A DNA stretch of 64,000 nt from Aquiflexum lacus. Its GTDB lineage: Bacteria; Bacteroidota; Bacteroidia; Cytophagales; Cyclobacteriaceae. How positions within the stretch are numbered: the stretch's first letter is position 1; every line of letters starts with the position of its first letter. Positions 43,788-53,397 of the stretch are shown here, one piece after another. The stretch lies in assembly GCF_015476655.1 (NCBI RefSeq), contig NZ_JABFHF010000015.1:62001-126000 (forward strand), in the 5' to 3' direction. The notes below the pieces were generated by a model. That model made no database searches, was not told where the DNA came from, and saw nothing but the letters and a program-made list of their open reading frames with translations. The position numbers were made by a program, and so were the translations under genes.

Positions 43788-43991
43788 CAGTGAAATGACC
43801 TTTCCAACAACCTTTGAAAAAGGATTTTTTTAATCTGACAGATACATTATTGATTATTTCTTTTATATATTCATACATGCTAGACTTGATGTAAATTGGC
43901 ATCCTGTCTTATTTGATCCCTTTTACTATTAATTCACAATGGCTATTTGTAACCACCGAATTACAGGTAATCCATTATCCAGAAAAAAATC

Positions 43992-45068
43992 ATGAAAATA
44001 TATGTCTTGTTTTGTATGCTACTTTTGATGCTAAGTGCCTGCAGCCAAAATGAACAATGGTATTCGCTTGAAGACTTTTCGAAGGTCAACAAAATCGATG
44101 CACATGTACATCTTGATACAGACAGGTCAGCCTTTGTTGAAAAGGCAACGGCAGATAATTTTCGTCTTATCAATGTGAGTCTGGAGGTTGATGACGGTTG
44201 GAATGATGTTCATAGGAAATATGGGGATGGGTTACATCAGTATCAGTCTTTTCCCAAAACGGTGGATATGATCACTTCTTTTGCAGTTTCTGACTGGGAT
44301 GATGAAAATTGGGAAGAAAAGGTGATTTCCTGGTTGGACAGTTGCTTTAATCAGGGGGCTTTGGGAGTAAAGGTTTGGAAAAATATAGGAATGGTTTCCA
44401 GAGACACTTCAGGCAATTTAATCTCGATTGATGATGATAGGTTTGATCCTGTTTTCCGGTTCATTAAGGAGCGTGGAAAAACCTTGATGGGTCATCTTGG
44501 TGAACCCAAAAACTGCTGGTTGCCATTGGATTCCATGACAACGGAAAATGACCGCAACTATTTCAATAACCATCCCCAATACCACATGTACCTTCAACCG
44601 GAGATGCCTTCTCATGAGGATTTGATGGACGCCCGGGATCGAATGTTGGGAAAGCATCCTGAGTTAAGGTTTGTAGGGGCTCATTTGGGAAGTCTGGAAT
44701 ATAGCGTTGACGTGTTGGCAGAACGCCTTGATCGTTTCCCAAACATGGCCGTTGATTTGGCCGCACGAATGGGGCAATTGTTTTATCAAACGGCCAATGA
44801 TCGGGAAAAAGTCCGGAATTTTTTCATTCAATACCAGGACAGGATTTTGTATGGTACTGACTTGGGCGATAATGGGGCGGGTTCTCAGGAAAATCTGTAC
44901 AGGAACATAGATGAAAATTGGAGACGGGATTGGGAGTTTTTCGTGACGGATCATGCTATGCAAAGCAATCTGATCACACAACCATTTATGGGTTTACAAT
45001 TGCCCAAAGAAGTGGTGGATAAGGTATATTATCAAAATGCAGTGAAATGGTTTGGAATGGGGGATTAG
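43992..45068 (+). CDS. amidohydrolase-family lipoprotein (amidohydrolase 2)
   Basis: This 358-residue metal-dependent hydrolase or decarboxylase has a TIM-barrel pattern. The lipoprotein signal ends LSAC. The metal site begins with KIDAHVHLD, followed by LMGHLGEP, RFVGAHLGSLE and the terminal Asp in ILYGTDLGDN. LGVKVWKNIG supplies the lysine/valine strand-4 pattern of PF04909. A periplasmic or surface location is predicted. It starts 27 bp before the next hydrolase gene, so the two are probably one operon. The substrate is unknown. Confidence 0.87.
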   Translation: MKIYVLFCMLLLMLSACSQNEQWYSLEDFSKVNKIDAHVHLDTDRSAFVEKATADNFRLINVSLEVDDGWNDVHRKYGDGLHQYQSFPKTVDMITSFAVSDWDDENWEEKVISWLDSCFNQGALGVKVWKNIGMVSRDTSGNLISIDDDRFDPVFRFIKERGKTLMGHLGEPKNCWLPLDSMTTENDRNYFNNHPQYHMYLQPEMPSHEDLMDARDRMLGKHPELRFVGAHLGSLEYSVDVLAERLDRFPNMAVDLAARMGQLFYQTANDREKVRNFFIQYQDRILYGTDLGDNGAGSQENLYRNIDENWRRDWEFFVTDHAMQSNLITQPFMGLQLPKEVVDKVYYQNAVKWFGMGD

Positions 45069-45094
45069 AGATTATAAACTAAAAGCAATTTTAA

Positions 45095-46123
45095 ATGAGA
45101 CGTTTTAAGTATTATTTCTTCGCTTTATTCCTGTTGCAATTCCTTAGTTTCATTGGCATACCTGAAGCCAGTTCCCAGAACAAACCATTACCTATGACTG
45201 AAGATATGTATGAAATCAAAGATAAAAAGCGCTTAAGAAAAGAACTGTATGAGCTCCTGGGGAAGCTTCCGGATCGGGAAAGGCATATTTCCGTAGAATT
45301 GGTATCCACTGAAGAAAAGGATGGGGTCGTCATTGAAAAATTATTGCTGGACATCAATGGATTGGAGAAGGTGCCTGCCTTCTTTACCAAACCAAAGGAT
45401 GACAAAGGGAAGTTGCCGGTGGTCCTTTTTAACCACTCTCATTTCGGTCAATATGAGGTGGGAAAGAATGAATTTGTAAATGGCAGAAAAGAAATGCAGG
45501 CGCCACCGTATGCTTTTGCTTTGGCCCGGGAAGGGTATGCAGGTTTTTGTTTGGATTCCTGGGGATTTGGCGAGAGATCGGGAAAGTCCGAATTGGATTT
45601 GTTCAAAGAAATGTTGTGGAAGGGACAGGTTCTTTTTGGGATGATGGTATATGACAATTTGCGGGCATTGGATTATTTGGATTCCAGAGAAGATATTGAT
45701 ACGGAACGGATAGCCACTATGGGCATGTCAATGGGAAGTACCATGGCTTGGTGGCTTGCTGCATTGGATGAGCGTATTCAAGTGGTGGTGGATCTGAATT
45801 GTTTAACGGACTTCCATACCCTTTTGGAAAAAAATGACCTTAGTCTTCATGGTATTTATTATTACGTTCCTGATTTATTGAACCACTTTTCTACTTCAAA
45901 AATCAATGGATTGATTTCACCCCGCCCGCATTTTGGTCTAGCGGGAAAATTTGATCCGCTTACCCCGTTGGAAGGTTTGTCAATCATCGATGAAAACCTG
46001 AAGAAAATTTATACTAAAGACGGAGCACCTGAGGCATGGAAATTAAAAATTTATGATGTGGCCCATGAGGAAACAGCTGAGATGCGGGCGGATATATTAA
46101 AATTTCTAAGGGATTGGTTGTAG
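45095..46123 (+). CDS. exported alpha/beta hydrolase (acetyl-esterase/DLH-like)
   Basis: This 342-residue protein has a signal peptide (YYFFALFLLQFLSFIGI, cleavage near EASSQ). The nucleophile elbow is TMGMSMGSTMAWW (GxSxG), preceded by the oxyanion block FNHSHFGQYE and CLDSWGFGERSG. His is likely in VAHEETAEM, and the acid in GKFDPLTPLEG. The layout fits abhydrolase_7/acetyl xylan esterase-like proteins. It is downstream of the amidohydrolase lipoprotein gene. The substrate is unknown. Confidence 0.85.
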   Translation: MRRFKYYFFALFLLQFLSFIGIPEASSQNKPLPMTEDMYEIKDKKRLRKELYELLGKLPDRERHISVELVSTEEKDGVVIEKLLLDINGLEKVPAFFTKPKDDKGKLPVVLFNHSHFGQYEVGKNEFVNGRKEMQAPPYAFALAREGYAGFCLDSWGFGERSGKSELDLFKEMLWKGQVLFGMMVYDNLRALDYLDSREDIDTERIATMGMSMGSTMAWWLAALDERIQVVVDLNCLTDFHTLLEKNDLSLHGIYYYVPDLLNHFSTSKINGLISPRPHFGLAGKFDPLTPLEGLSIIDENLKKIYTKDGAPEAWKLKIYDVAHEETAEMRADILKFLRDWL

Positions 46124-46296
46124 AGATGTTTTTCCTCCTAGTTGAACCTTATTTCTGTTATCAAAGCGTAACCTTCATCCGTCTCTGTCCGAATAATTGC
46201 AAAAATCCCTTCGTATTCGGGAGGATTTGTTGCAGTTGCTGATTTGCACATCATGTTGTGGGAAAACTTTTTATTCCCCAATTTGGGAACTCAGAT

Positions 46297-47343
46297 ATGA
46301 AAAAGCACCTTTTCTACATTTTCTTTTTGTCGACAGTCTTTGCCGCGACGGGGCAGCAGGTCAGACGGTTGGGGTTGGAAGGGAGTTATGGTTTCATCAT
46401 ACCTCATTCCTCAGAACTCCGCCCCATTTCGGAAAGTAATCCCTTTGGTCTATCGGTACATTATCAGCTATTGAAACAGGATAAAAAAAATTGGAATGCC
46501 TGCAATTGTTTTCATTTTCTAGGCATTCAGGCTTCCTATCACAACTTTGAAAATCCGGATGTATTAGGTTCGGCTTACCATCTTTCAGGAACTTTTGAGC
46601 CTATATTATGGAAAAAAGGCCCATTGTTTCTTAGTTTGTCTACGGGTATGGGATTCAGCTACATGGATCAGGTATATGATCCCGTGCAGAATCCGAATAA
46701 TCTCTTCTTTTCCGCTCCATTAAGTTTCCTGCTCTTTGTTAGTCCAAAATTCGAATATAGGATTGGGGAAGATTGGGGCATAAATTTTTCCTTGGCCTAT
46801 AACCATATCTCCAATGGTGGCCAAAGTCAACCCAATAAAGGAATCAATTACCCTATGGTTGGGATCGGGATCAACCGGTATTTTGAGTCAGGGCCTTTCC
46901 CAATCTATGAAAAGTCCATCTTAGCCAATAAACTCCAATGGTATTTGGAAACAGCCTACACCAACAGAGAGTCAAATTGGTCTGAGGGGAGAAAACCGGT
47001 TTTTTCAGTATTGGGGGGCTTTTATAAAAATATTTCCGCCATTAATGCATTAGGAGCAGGTATAGAATTTACTAAAGATTACGCTTTGAAAGTCGACAAT
47101 AGCAGGATAGAGGCATTGATGCCGGCACCATTTATCGCCCATCATTTTTTGTTCGGAAGGTTTGATTTTAACCAAAGGATGGCCGTTTATCTACAAAAAC
47201 CTGCCGGCTACCACGATTTTATTTTTTACCAAAGATATAGCCTGATGTATCAGGTTCTTCAGGGTTTTTCAATGGGTTTTTCACTTAAAGTTCATGGCCA
47301 TGTGGCCGAGAATATTGACTTCAGGATATCCTATAAATTTTAA
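46297..47343 (+). CDS. PagL-like lipid A 3-O-deacylase (acyloxyacyl hydrolase family)
   Basis: This 348-residue outer-membrane barrel protein was started at the ATG at 46297, which gives the signal MKKHLFYIFFLSTVFAATG; the frame continues upstream to 46258 but adds a hydrophilic leader. The family motif is SLAYNHISNGGQSQPNKGIN, which contains the HxSNG catalytic pattern of PagL. Alternating hydrophobic strands fill the rest, with a terminal FRISYKF typical of barrels. PagL trims a lipid A acyl chain. It is longer than Pseudomonas PagL (about 170 residues) and has an extra C-terminal half. Confidence 0.82.
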   Translation: MKKHLFYIFFLSTVFAATGQQVRRLGLEGSYGFIIPHSSELRPISESNPFGLSVHYQLLKQDKKNWNACNCFHFLGIQASYHNFENPDVLGSAYHLSGTFEPILWKKGPLFLSLSTGMGFSYMDQVYDPVQNPNNLFFSAPLSFLLFVSPKFEYRIGEDWGINFSLAYNHISNGGQSQPNKGINYPMVGIGINRYFESGPFPIYEKSILANKLQWYLETAYTNRESNWSEGRKPVFSVLGGFYKNISAINALGAGIEFTKDYALKVDNSRIEALMPAPFIAHHFLFGRFDFNQRMAVYLQKPAGYHDFIFYQRYSLMYQVLQGFSMGFSLKVHGHVAENIDFRISYKF

Positions 47344-47369
47344 TTCCTAGGTTCCTTCTGCCTTCTTGC

Positions 47370-47424
47370 CCAACATCCGTCATCGGTTAACAAAGTAATC
47401 TTCTTCTGTCTCCTGTCTCCTGTC
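47370..47424. repeat. CATCCGTCATC / CTTCTGTCTCC mini-repeat
   Basis: The short gap between the convergent deacylase and hybrid-sensor genes is filled by words ACATCCGTCATCGG and TTCTTCTGTCTCCTGTCTCC. They resemble 52484-52540 closely, and in complement the GAAGAC family at 455 and 19164. No gene is present. Confidence 0.5.
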
Positions 47425-50400
47425 TTATTTTTCCTTGGCCAGATACTCATTTGGTGTCATCTGATAGGTTTCTTTGAAGCATTTGATAAAGTAGGAGGGC
47501 GAACTGAAGCCAACGGCATAAGCAATCTCTGAAATGGACTCGCCGGATTTTTCAAGTCTTTGGAGGGCAAGTCGTAGCCTTTGGTCGCGGATAAAAGCTG
47601 AAGTCGAAAGACCCGTGAGGGCGGTAAGTTTTCTATGAAGCTGCATTCTGCTCATGCCAAGCTTTTTGCAAAATTCATCTACGGTGAAGTTAGCGTCTCC
47701 AAGATCTTCGTCTATTATATATTGGATTTTTTCAAGGAATTTCTCGTCTGTGGAAGTGATCGCGATTTCATTGGGTGCAATACTTGTTTTGCCAGAATAC
47801 CTTATTCTTAAATTCCTTCTCAATTCGATCAGCTTTTGGATTCTCACCAAAAGCTGTTTGATGCCAAAGGGTTTGAGCATGTAATCATCTGCACCTACTT
47901 GAAGTCCTTTAAGGATGGTGTCTTCTTCGGATTTTGCTGTAAGAAGGATGATCGGGATATGGGAAGTTTTTTCATCAGATTTGAGCTTTTGACAGAGTTC
48001 AATCCCGTCCATCTCAGGCATCATCACATCCGAAATGATCAAATCAGGGATTTTTTTTAGAGCCAGGAAAAGACCTTCACGTCCATTTTCAGCTTCAATG
48101 ATTTTATAATACGGTTTGAGTTCTTCGATAATAAAAGATCTGACCTTGTAATTATCTTCAACAAGCAAAACAAGCGGAGCATCTTCGCTTGCAGTGATTT
48201 GATGTCCTTTCATTTTTTGGTCTTCAGGGTATTCCTCTTCCTCTATTACTTGCTCGGGTCTGAATGAATACTTTTCAACAGGGATAATGATGTTCACTTC
48301 AAAATAATCTTTATCCTCTAAACATAGGTTAATCTTACCTTTATGGAGCTCAACCAGGTCTTTGACCAAAGGAAGTCCAATACCAAAACCTTCTATTTTG
48401 GTATCCGGCTTATAGAATTTATCAAATAGATGAGAAATTTCTTCTTTGGAATATTTGACCATACTGTGGTTAGAAATTGTGAGATGCAGTTGGTTCTCCT
48501 GAATTTTTGATCTGACCAAGACCTCTGTTCCTGATTTGCCATATTTGATAGCATTCTGTAAAAGGTTACCCACTATTTTTTCAATTTTATCAGGATCAAA
48601 CCATACCTCTGTCATCAATGGGATTTCGGTTCTGATTCTAATGTCCTTCTCTGCAGCAAAATAGAAAAAGTTGGATACAATAGACTGTAATAGCAGCCCC
48701 ATATTTCCTTTTCGGATGCCCAGTTGTAGTTTGCCGGATTTGATTTTTGAAACTTCCAGCAGCTGATCTACCAAGTTGAGCAAACGTTGAGAATTTTGTT
48801 TTATCAGGTTAAGCTGAGATTTGAATACAGGATTTTCTGACTGACTCATCAGCCTTTCAACAGGTCCAGCTATCAGGGTCAGGGGCGTTCTGAATTCATG
48901 GGATATATTGGTAAAGAAATTTGTTTTAAACCTATCTATTTCCATGAGTCTTTCTGCTTCGTCTTCTTTCATCTTGATCAGAAACTTTATTTCCCAGCGC
49001 CATTTGAGGTATTGGTAAATCCACACTATTGCTAAAATGAAAAATACCAAATATACCAACTTAGCCCAAATGCTCAGGTACCAGGGCGGAAGGATCGTGA
49101 ATTGAAGCGATACGGGTTCAGCGGACCAAATTCCGTCATAATTGCTGGATTTGGACAAAAAATTATAGGAACCTGGTGCAAGGTTTGTATACCTCGCCTG
49201 ATGGTTGTTTCCGGCCTGAATCCAATTCTCATCATGGCTTTCAAGTTTGTACTGGAATTCGTTTTTGTCAGGAGAAGAAAATACCAAACTTGCCATGTTG
49301 ATGGTAAGTGTATTTTCATTGTGCTTCAGCTTGATTTTGTCAGTAGTAGGGATGGGTTGATCAAAAGCATATAAACCAGTAATAGCTGTTTTTGGTTGGA
49401 TTTCATTCAGGGATATATCCTCAGAATTGAACCAATAGAAGCCTTCCAAACTTCCAAAATAAAGCAAACCATCTTTATTTTTGAAATATGCCCCTGTATT
49501 GAATTCCGTTGCCAGTCCATCATAGTTGGTATAGTTGGTGATGGAATATTCAAGCGGTTGAGATGGTAGTATGGTTATTTTTGTAATTCCTTTGTTGGAA
49601 CTCAGCCAGATGTTGTTTGCAGCATCAGGCAAAATACCGTAAACCACATCATTGGCCAAGCCCTCCTTGGTAGAAATTCGCGTAAACTCCTTGCTGTCAA
49701 TATTTAAAGCATTGATTCCAGATCCATTTGTTCCTATCCACAAGGTGTTTTTTCCGTCAAAATGAAGGGATTTAATGCTATTGGAAGAAATTGAGTTGGG
49801 ATCATCTTGTTGGTGGGAAAGGGGCTCAAAATTTCCCGAGTCCATATCAAAGCTTGCTATTCCCTGATTTTCGGTTCCAATCCACAATTGACCTTTTCGA
49901 CCTTCTTCAATGGCCCTGATATTATTGCTTGGGATACTGTTAGGATCATTTGGATCATGGTTGAATTGTTGGACAACACCCTTTTGTGGATCAAACTGGA
50001 TCAGCCCATCATTTCGAGTGGCTAACCAAAACCTGCCTTCACTGTCTTTGAATATTTTCCAGACCGTATTACTAGGTAATGGAACCTTGCTATCGGTATT
50101 GAAGTGTTTGAAAACACCTTTTTCAAGGTCCATGATACTGAGTCCTTGTTCCTGATAGCCAATCCAAAGCTTGCCTTGACCATCTCCCATCAAACTCATG
50201 ACCCTATCACTTGAAATGCTAAGAGGGGATTTTCCGGTACTTGACAGGGTTTCCCAAGTTTTAGTTTTTGGATCAAATGAGGTGAGACCCTTCCCCGAGG
50301 TTCCTACCCAAATTTTATCCTTTTCATCCACATACAAGGCCCTTACCACATCAATATTGATATTTTCTGGGACCTGTTGGTTGTGAAAAAAATTGAATTT

Positions 50401-51411
50401 CTCCAGATAAGTATCATGAAAACTCAAGCCTCCACCATCAGTTCCAAACCACAAAGTGCCTGTGTAATCTTCAAAAAGACATAAAACATCATTGTAATGC
50501 ACCGATCTCGGATTCTGTTTTTGATAAACATAATTTTGAGAAGTACCATCTTTTGTATTCAGCTGTATGAGACCCTGTCCATAAGTAGCTACCCAAATCC
50601 TGCCCTTGGAATCTTTCATGATATCCAAAATCATCTGTCTTTTGATGTCATCAGGAAGATTGTCAACAAGGGTATTGATCGGTTTGATGGATTTTTCGCC
50701 TTTTGGGACCAGCCAGATTCCTGCATTCAAGGTGCCAATCCAAATGTTTCCATCAGAATCGGTAATAGCACAGGAATAGATATTGTTTTTATCGGGCGAT
50801 TGAAAATCAGTGACTGATTGATTTTGTTTATTCAGCAATACTACGCCATCATTAAATGTAAGGATGAGTTGCTGGGTATCAAAATCAGAGATATCCAATA
50901 TCTGACGGGATGGGTCTGTCCATATCATTTCCGGAGATTGGATATTTTCATTCCATTTAAACAACTGTCCTGAAAAGGTCCCGATCCAGATGTTTCCGCT
51001 CAGGTCTTCATGTATGCTGTTTGCTGCATTAATACCTTTTATAGGGATAAATTCATTTTTTAGGGGATCCAAAAGTTCTGGAACTGATGATTCCGGAATG
51101 ATCCAAATCCTATTTTTACGATCGGCGATGACCTTGCCCAACTGCAAATGGGATTCCTGGGTGATATCCGCAAATTTTTTGTTGTAAATCTTAAATTCAA
51201 TGCCATCAAACCTGTTCAGCCCCTCTTGTGTTGCAATCCACAAAAAACCATCAACATCTTGAGTAACTGAAACCACAGAATTTTGGGAAAGGCCATCATT
51301 GACAGATAGCTGACGGAAGGAAAGTTCTGTTTGGCCAAAAACAGGAATTGCCAAAATAAGTATAATGGCAATTAAATATGAGGCCTTTTTTATTTTGGAA
51401 AAGTGTTTCAT
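47425..51411 (-). CDS. hybrid two-component system sensor/AraC-type regulator (HTCS)
   Basis: This 1328-residue one-protein signalling system was started at MKHFSKIKK (51411); a start at 51441 adds ten residues. Numbering here follows the 1338-residue form. Order: signal (about 11-36), two-component-regulator beta-propellers (about 40-670, repeated LWIGT and ISxNxI patterns), Y_Y_Y domain (about 700-770), one membrane helix (about 790-815), HisKA with NISHEFRTPLTLI (His848), HATPase (QNAIKYGK; GFGIGLPLVKDLV), receiver with ISDVMMPEMDG (Asp1138) and a C-terminal AraC HTH_18 (about 1240-1338; GFSSPSYFIKCFKETYQMTP). It senses an extracytoplasmic ligand and binds DNA directly. No SusCD genes adjoin it; the four promoters at 51592-55678 are the likely targets. 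Confidence 0.93.
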   Translation of the reverse strand: MKHFSKIKKASYLIAIILILAIPVFGQTELSFRQLSVNDGLSQNSVVSVTQDVDGFLWIATQEGLNRFDGIEFKIYNKKFADITQESHLQLGKVIADRKNRIWIIPESSVPELLDPLKNEFIPIKGINAANSIHEDLSGNIWIGTFSGQLFKWNENIQSPEMIWTDPSRQILDISDFDTQQLILTFNDGVVLLNKQNQSVTDFQSPDKNNIYSCAITDSDGNIWIGTLNAGIWLVPKGEKSIKPINTLVDNLPDDIKRQMILDIMKDSKGRIWVATYGQGLIQLNTKDGTSQNYVYQKQNPRSVHYNDVLCLFEDYTGTLWFGTDGGGLSFHDTYLEKFNFFHNQQVPENINIDVVRALYVDEKDKIWVGTSGKGLTSFDPKTKTWETLSSTGKSPLSISSDRVMSLMGDGQGKLWIGYQEQGLSIMDLEKGVFKHFNTDSKVPLPSNTVWKIFKDSEGRFWLATRNDGLIQFDPQKGVVQQFNHDPNDPNSIPSNNIRAIEEGRKGQLWIGTENQGIASFDMDSGNFEPLSHQQDDPNSISSNSIKSLHFDGKNTLWIGTNGSGINALNIDSKEFTRISTKEGLANDVVYGILPDAANNIWLSSNKGITKITILPSQPLEYSITNYTNYDGLATEFNTGAYFKNKDGLLYFGSLEGFYWFNSEDISLNEIQPKTAITGLYAFDQPIPTTDKIKLKHNENTLTINMASLVFSSPDKNEFQYKLESHDENWIQAGNNHQARYTNLAPGSYNFLSKSSNYDGIWSAEPVSLQFTILPPWYLSIWAKLVYLVFFILAIVWIYQYLKWRWEIKFLIKMKEDEAERLMEIDRFKTNFFTNISHEFRTPLTLIAGPVERLMSQSENPVFKSQLNLIKQNSQRLLNLVDQLLEVSKIKSGKLQLGIRKGNMGLLLQSIVSNFFYFAAEKDIRIRTEIPLMTEVWFDPDKIEKIVGNLLQNAIKYGKSGTEVLVRSKIQENQLHLTISNHSMVKYSKEEISHLFDKFYKPDTKIEGFGIGLPLVKDLVELHKGKINLCLEDKDYFEVNIIIPVEKYSFRPEQVIEEEEYPEDQKMKGHQITASEDAPLVLLVEDNYKVRSFIIEELKPYYKIIEAENGREGLFLALKKIPDLIISDVMMPEMDGIELCQKLKSDEKTSHIPIILLTAKSEEDTILKGLQVGADDYMLKPFGIKQLLVRIQKLIELRRNLRIRYSGKTSIAPNEIAITSTDEKFLEKIQYIIDEDLGDANFTVDEFCKKLGMSRMQLHRKLTALTGLSTSAFIRDQRLRLALQRLEKSGESISEIAYAVGFSSPSYFIKCFKETYQMTPNEYLAKEK

Positions 51412-51591
51412 TTTTTTAAAAATATGGTATTTAAGTTTCAAAAAAAATATTTATTTCAAGTTCATGCGTTCGAAAACGTTTATGATCAGCACCTTTTAAT
51501 TTTATAACATCGATGTGTCTATCAAAGGAAGCATTTTGGGAAAAATATCAAGTAAGTTATTTTCAATTTATTTCTTTAATCCCTTTAGTAA

Positions 51592-51657
51592 TGTTACAAT
51601 ATTCTTATCCTGTGGTACAATGGATATATCCTGTTGATTTTTGCAAATCTATATTTG
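51592..51657 (+). promoter_or_regulatory. regulon promoter A: TGTTACA-14-TGGTACA-30-TATATTTG
   Basis: TGTTACA (51592-51598) and TGGTACA (51613-51619) are direct repeats 21 bp apart. After a further 30 bp comes TATATTTG (51650-51657), a perfect TAnnTTTG -7 box. The lipoprotein ATG lies 27 bp later. It also borders the hybrid-sensor gene on the other side (start at 51411). Confidence 0.85.
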
Positions 51658-51684
51658 CCATCATTTTTATTAAACTCGGCAATA

Positions 51685-52293
51685 ATGATGATTGATAAAC
51701 CAAAATGTAAAAGGAGAATTTTCAGAATTCAAGCTTTGATAGCTCTATTGTTGATTTTAGGGATTTCCTGTCAAAATAATGAATCCTCCCAAAAAGCGAT
51801 TGTTGAAAAATCAGGAAAAACTACCCAATTGTCAACGCAGGATTTGGCATCAATCATACCCATTACCAGAGAACAACTTAAAAATTGGATCCCGAATCAA
51901 ATTGGCGAATACAAAATAATTAAAACCGTCATTGGGTATAAGGAATCGGTGGACATGAGTGCCATCAAAGGTACTTATAGCAATCAATCTGATCCATCAA
52001 AACAGGTGGTAATGGAAATCCTTGATGGTGCAGGTCCAGTGGCTTCTGTTCTTTTGTCGGGCAGTATTCAAAAATTGAATCTTGATTTTGAGGAATTGAA
52101 AGAGGGTGCATATTCAAGAATATATAAAAGAAAAGGCCATAGAGTCTGGGAATCAGAAAATACCAAAGAAGAGATCTCAGAACTTGAATTCATATATGAG
52201 AGTAGATTTCTGGTTTCCCTAAAGGGCCATCATCTTCGAAATGAGGAATTGTGGTCTTTTGCGGACTACCTGGATTTTAGAACTCTCAAATAA
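51685..52293 (+). CDS. hypothetical lipoprotein under regulon promoter A
   Basis: This is an unrecognised lipoprotein of about 202 residues. The ATG at 51685 gives MMIDKPKCKRRIFRIQAL followed by a hydrophobic segment and lipobox GISC; the frame opens earlier at 51634, but that lies before the promoter's -7 box and was rejected. The mature part has ITREQLKNWIPNQIGEYKII, a beta-rich middle (VVMEILDGAGPVASVLLSGS) and ends SFADYLDFRTLK. I know of no named family. It is the first target of the shared promoter architecture and lies nearest the hybrid sensor. Confidence 0.75.
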   Translation: MMIDKPKCKRRIFRIQALIALLLILGISCQNNESSQKAIVEKSGKTTQLSTQDLASIIPITREQLKNWIPNQIGEYKIIKTVIGYKESVDMSAIKGTYSNQSDPSKQVVMEILDGAGPVASVLLSGSIQKLNLDFEELKEGAYSRIYKRKGHRVWESENTKEEISELEFIYESRFLVSLKGHHLRNEELWSFADYLDFRTLK

Positions 52294-52560
52294 GCGGCTT
52301 TTGCCCTCTCGTTTTCCTCGCTACTGACAGATCTCGTCCCATTCTTTCGGCTACTTAGGTCTCAATTATCATCTCTCGCTCTTTGACTTCCCGTGCCGAT
52401 AGCTATCGGTACGAGACAGGCTTTGGTTGGTTCTTGGTTCTCAAATTTCGGATCTCGGCTTTAGCATCTCGCCTCTCTCTTCTGTCTCCCGTCTTCCGTC
52501 TTCTGTACCCTCTCCAACATCGGTCATCTATCATCAAACATTTTTCACAATTATTTACAG
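52294..52560. repeat. repeat-rich intergenic region with CCGATAGCTATCGG palindrome
   Basis: A near-perfect 20-bp palindrome is centred on CCGATAGCTATCGG (52396-52409). Further on, 52484-52545 holds CTTCTGTCTCCCGTCTTCC and AACATCGGTCATCTATCATC words shared with 47370-47424. Many TCTCG words occur between. No gene was found; this appears to be a landing zone for dispersed mini-repeats upstream of promoter B. Confidence 0.5.
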
Positions 52561-52572
52561 AATTCCCCACGA

Positions 52573-52638
52573 TGTTACAACAGTAATATTCTTTGATACA
52601 TAATTGATATTGTAAGGGTATGCAATGAAATAAATTTG
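52573..52638 (+). promoter_or_regulatory. regulon promoter B: TGTTACA-14-TGATACA-30-TAAATTTG
   Basis: Direct repeats lie at 52573-52579 and 52594-52600, with a perfect -7 box TAAATTTG at 52631-52638, all at the same spacing as promoters A, C and D. The first ATG of the following secreted-protein gene is 46 bp downstream. Confidence 0.88.
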
Positions 52639-52684
52639 ACTATTCAAACTATTAAATGTTTTACCAATAACAAACAGTATAAAT

Positions 52685-53380
52685 ATGAAGCCTATTCTAA
52701 TCTTATGTTTTATGTGTTGTTTTTTCTGGGCAAATGCGCAGGAAATTACAGGAAAGATCAAAAATCATGGTAAATCTGATATGGATATGGTTCTGATGCT
52801 ATTTGGGATGGATTATCCGATCTCAATAGGTAAGGTTGATAAAAAGGGTCAGTTTACTGTTAACCTGGCCAATCTGACCATGGACCATATACCTGAAGAT
52901 AACAAGTCGTTGTCTATAGGTCCACTATATTTTAACTTTTTCTTCGGTTGTAATAGTTCAGATGCTTTTGGTGATAATGCAGAAAAACCGGCTGCGAGGC
53001 AGGATTTTGTAAGGTTGACTAAAGGCGGAGACTGGGCTGGGACAGTATTCCTGGTTTCTGACGAAGGCCTAAGACCATGGATAGAGGACTCCGGCTATAA
53101 CAATGCCATAAAAGGATCATTTTATGAAGTGATGTACGTTGCTGATGATGTCAATTTAAATATGACCTGCAACAGCAGTGTGTATGCAGCCGATAATGAA
53201 GAGGTAGAAACTGAATACAAATTTGATATCGAATTGAAAAAGGGCTTCAATTGGGTCGAATACACCATAAATGAAGTGTATGAAACAGATCCCAATATCA
53301 GGGCATCTTTTCCTTCCAAAGTAACCATTAGCAATGTTAAAGACCCCTCCAAAATGCTATGGGTAGGCACATATTACTAA
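52685..53380 (+). CDS. secreted protein, paralogue of the one at 54805
   Basis: This 231-residue exported protein has a signal peptide ending WANAQ. There is no known domain, but it is alignable by eye with the protein at 54805. Both begin mature at QE-, both have a C-terminal block of the form (E)xKKGFNWVEYTINEVYE here and DNGWNIVQYEIEEVFES there, followed by FPxxxxxxxxxxP and a final WV-strand. Conserved Cys-containing CNSSVYAADN also has a counterpart (CMNSNYTGL). It is followed after 17 bp by a lipoprotein gene, forming a two-gene operon closed by a terminator. The fold looks beta-rich. Confidence 0.78.
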   Translation: MKPILILCFMCCFFWANAQEITGKIKNHGKSDMDMVLMLFGMDYPISIGKVDKKGQFTVNLANLTMDHIPEDNKSLSIGPLYFNFFFGCNSSDAFGDNAEKPAARQDFVRLTKGGDWAGTVFLVSDEGLRPWIEDSGYNNAIKGSFYEVMYVADDVNLNMTCNSSVYAADNEEVETEYKFDIELKKGFNWVEYTINEVYETDPNIRASFPSKVTISNVKDPSKMLWVGTYY

Positions 53381-53397
53381 CTCTTTAAAATTTTACC

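Noticed and set aside
46197-46439. Plus-strand frame overlapping the PagL-like gene start
   Set aside because: It is in a different frame from the clear PagL-like signal peptide and ends in the body of that gene.
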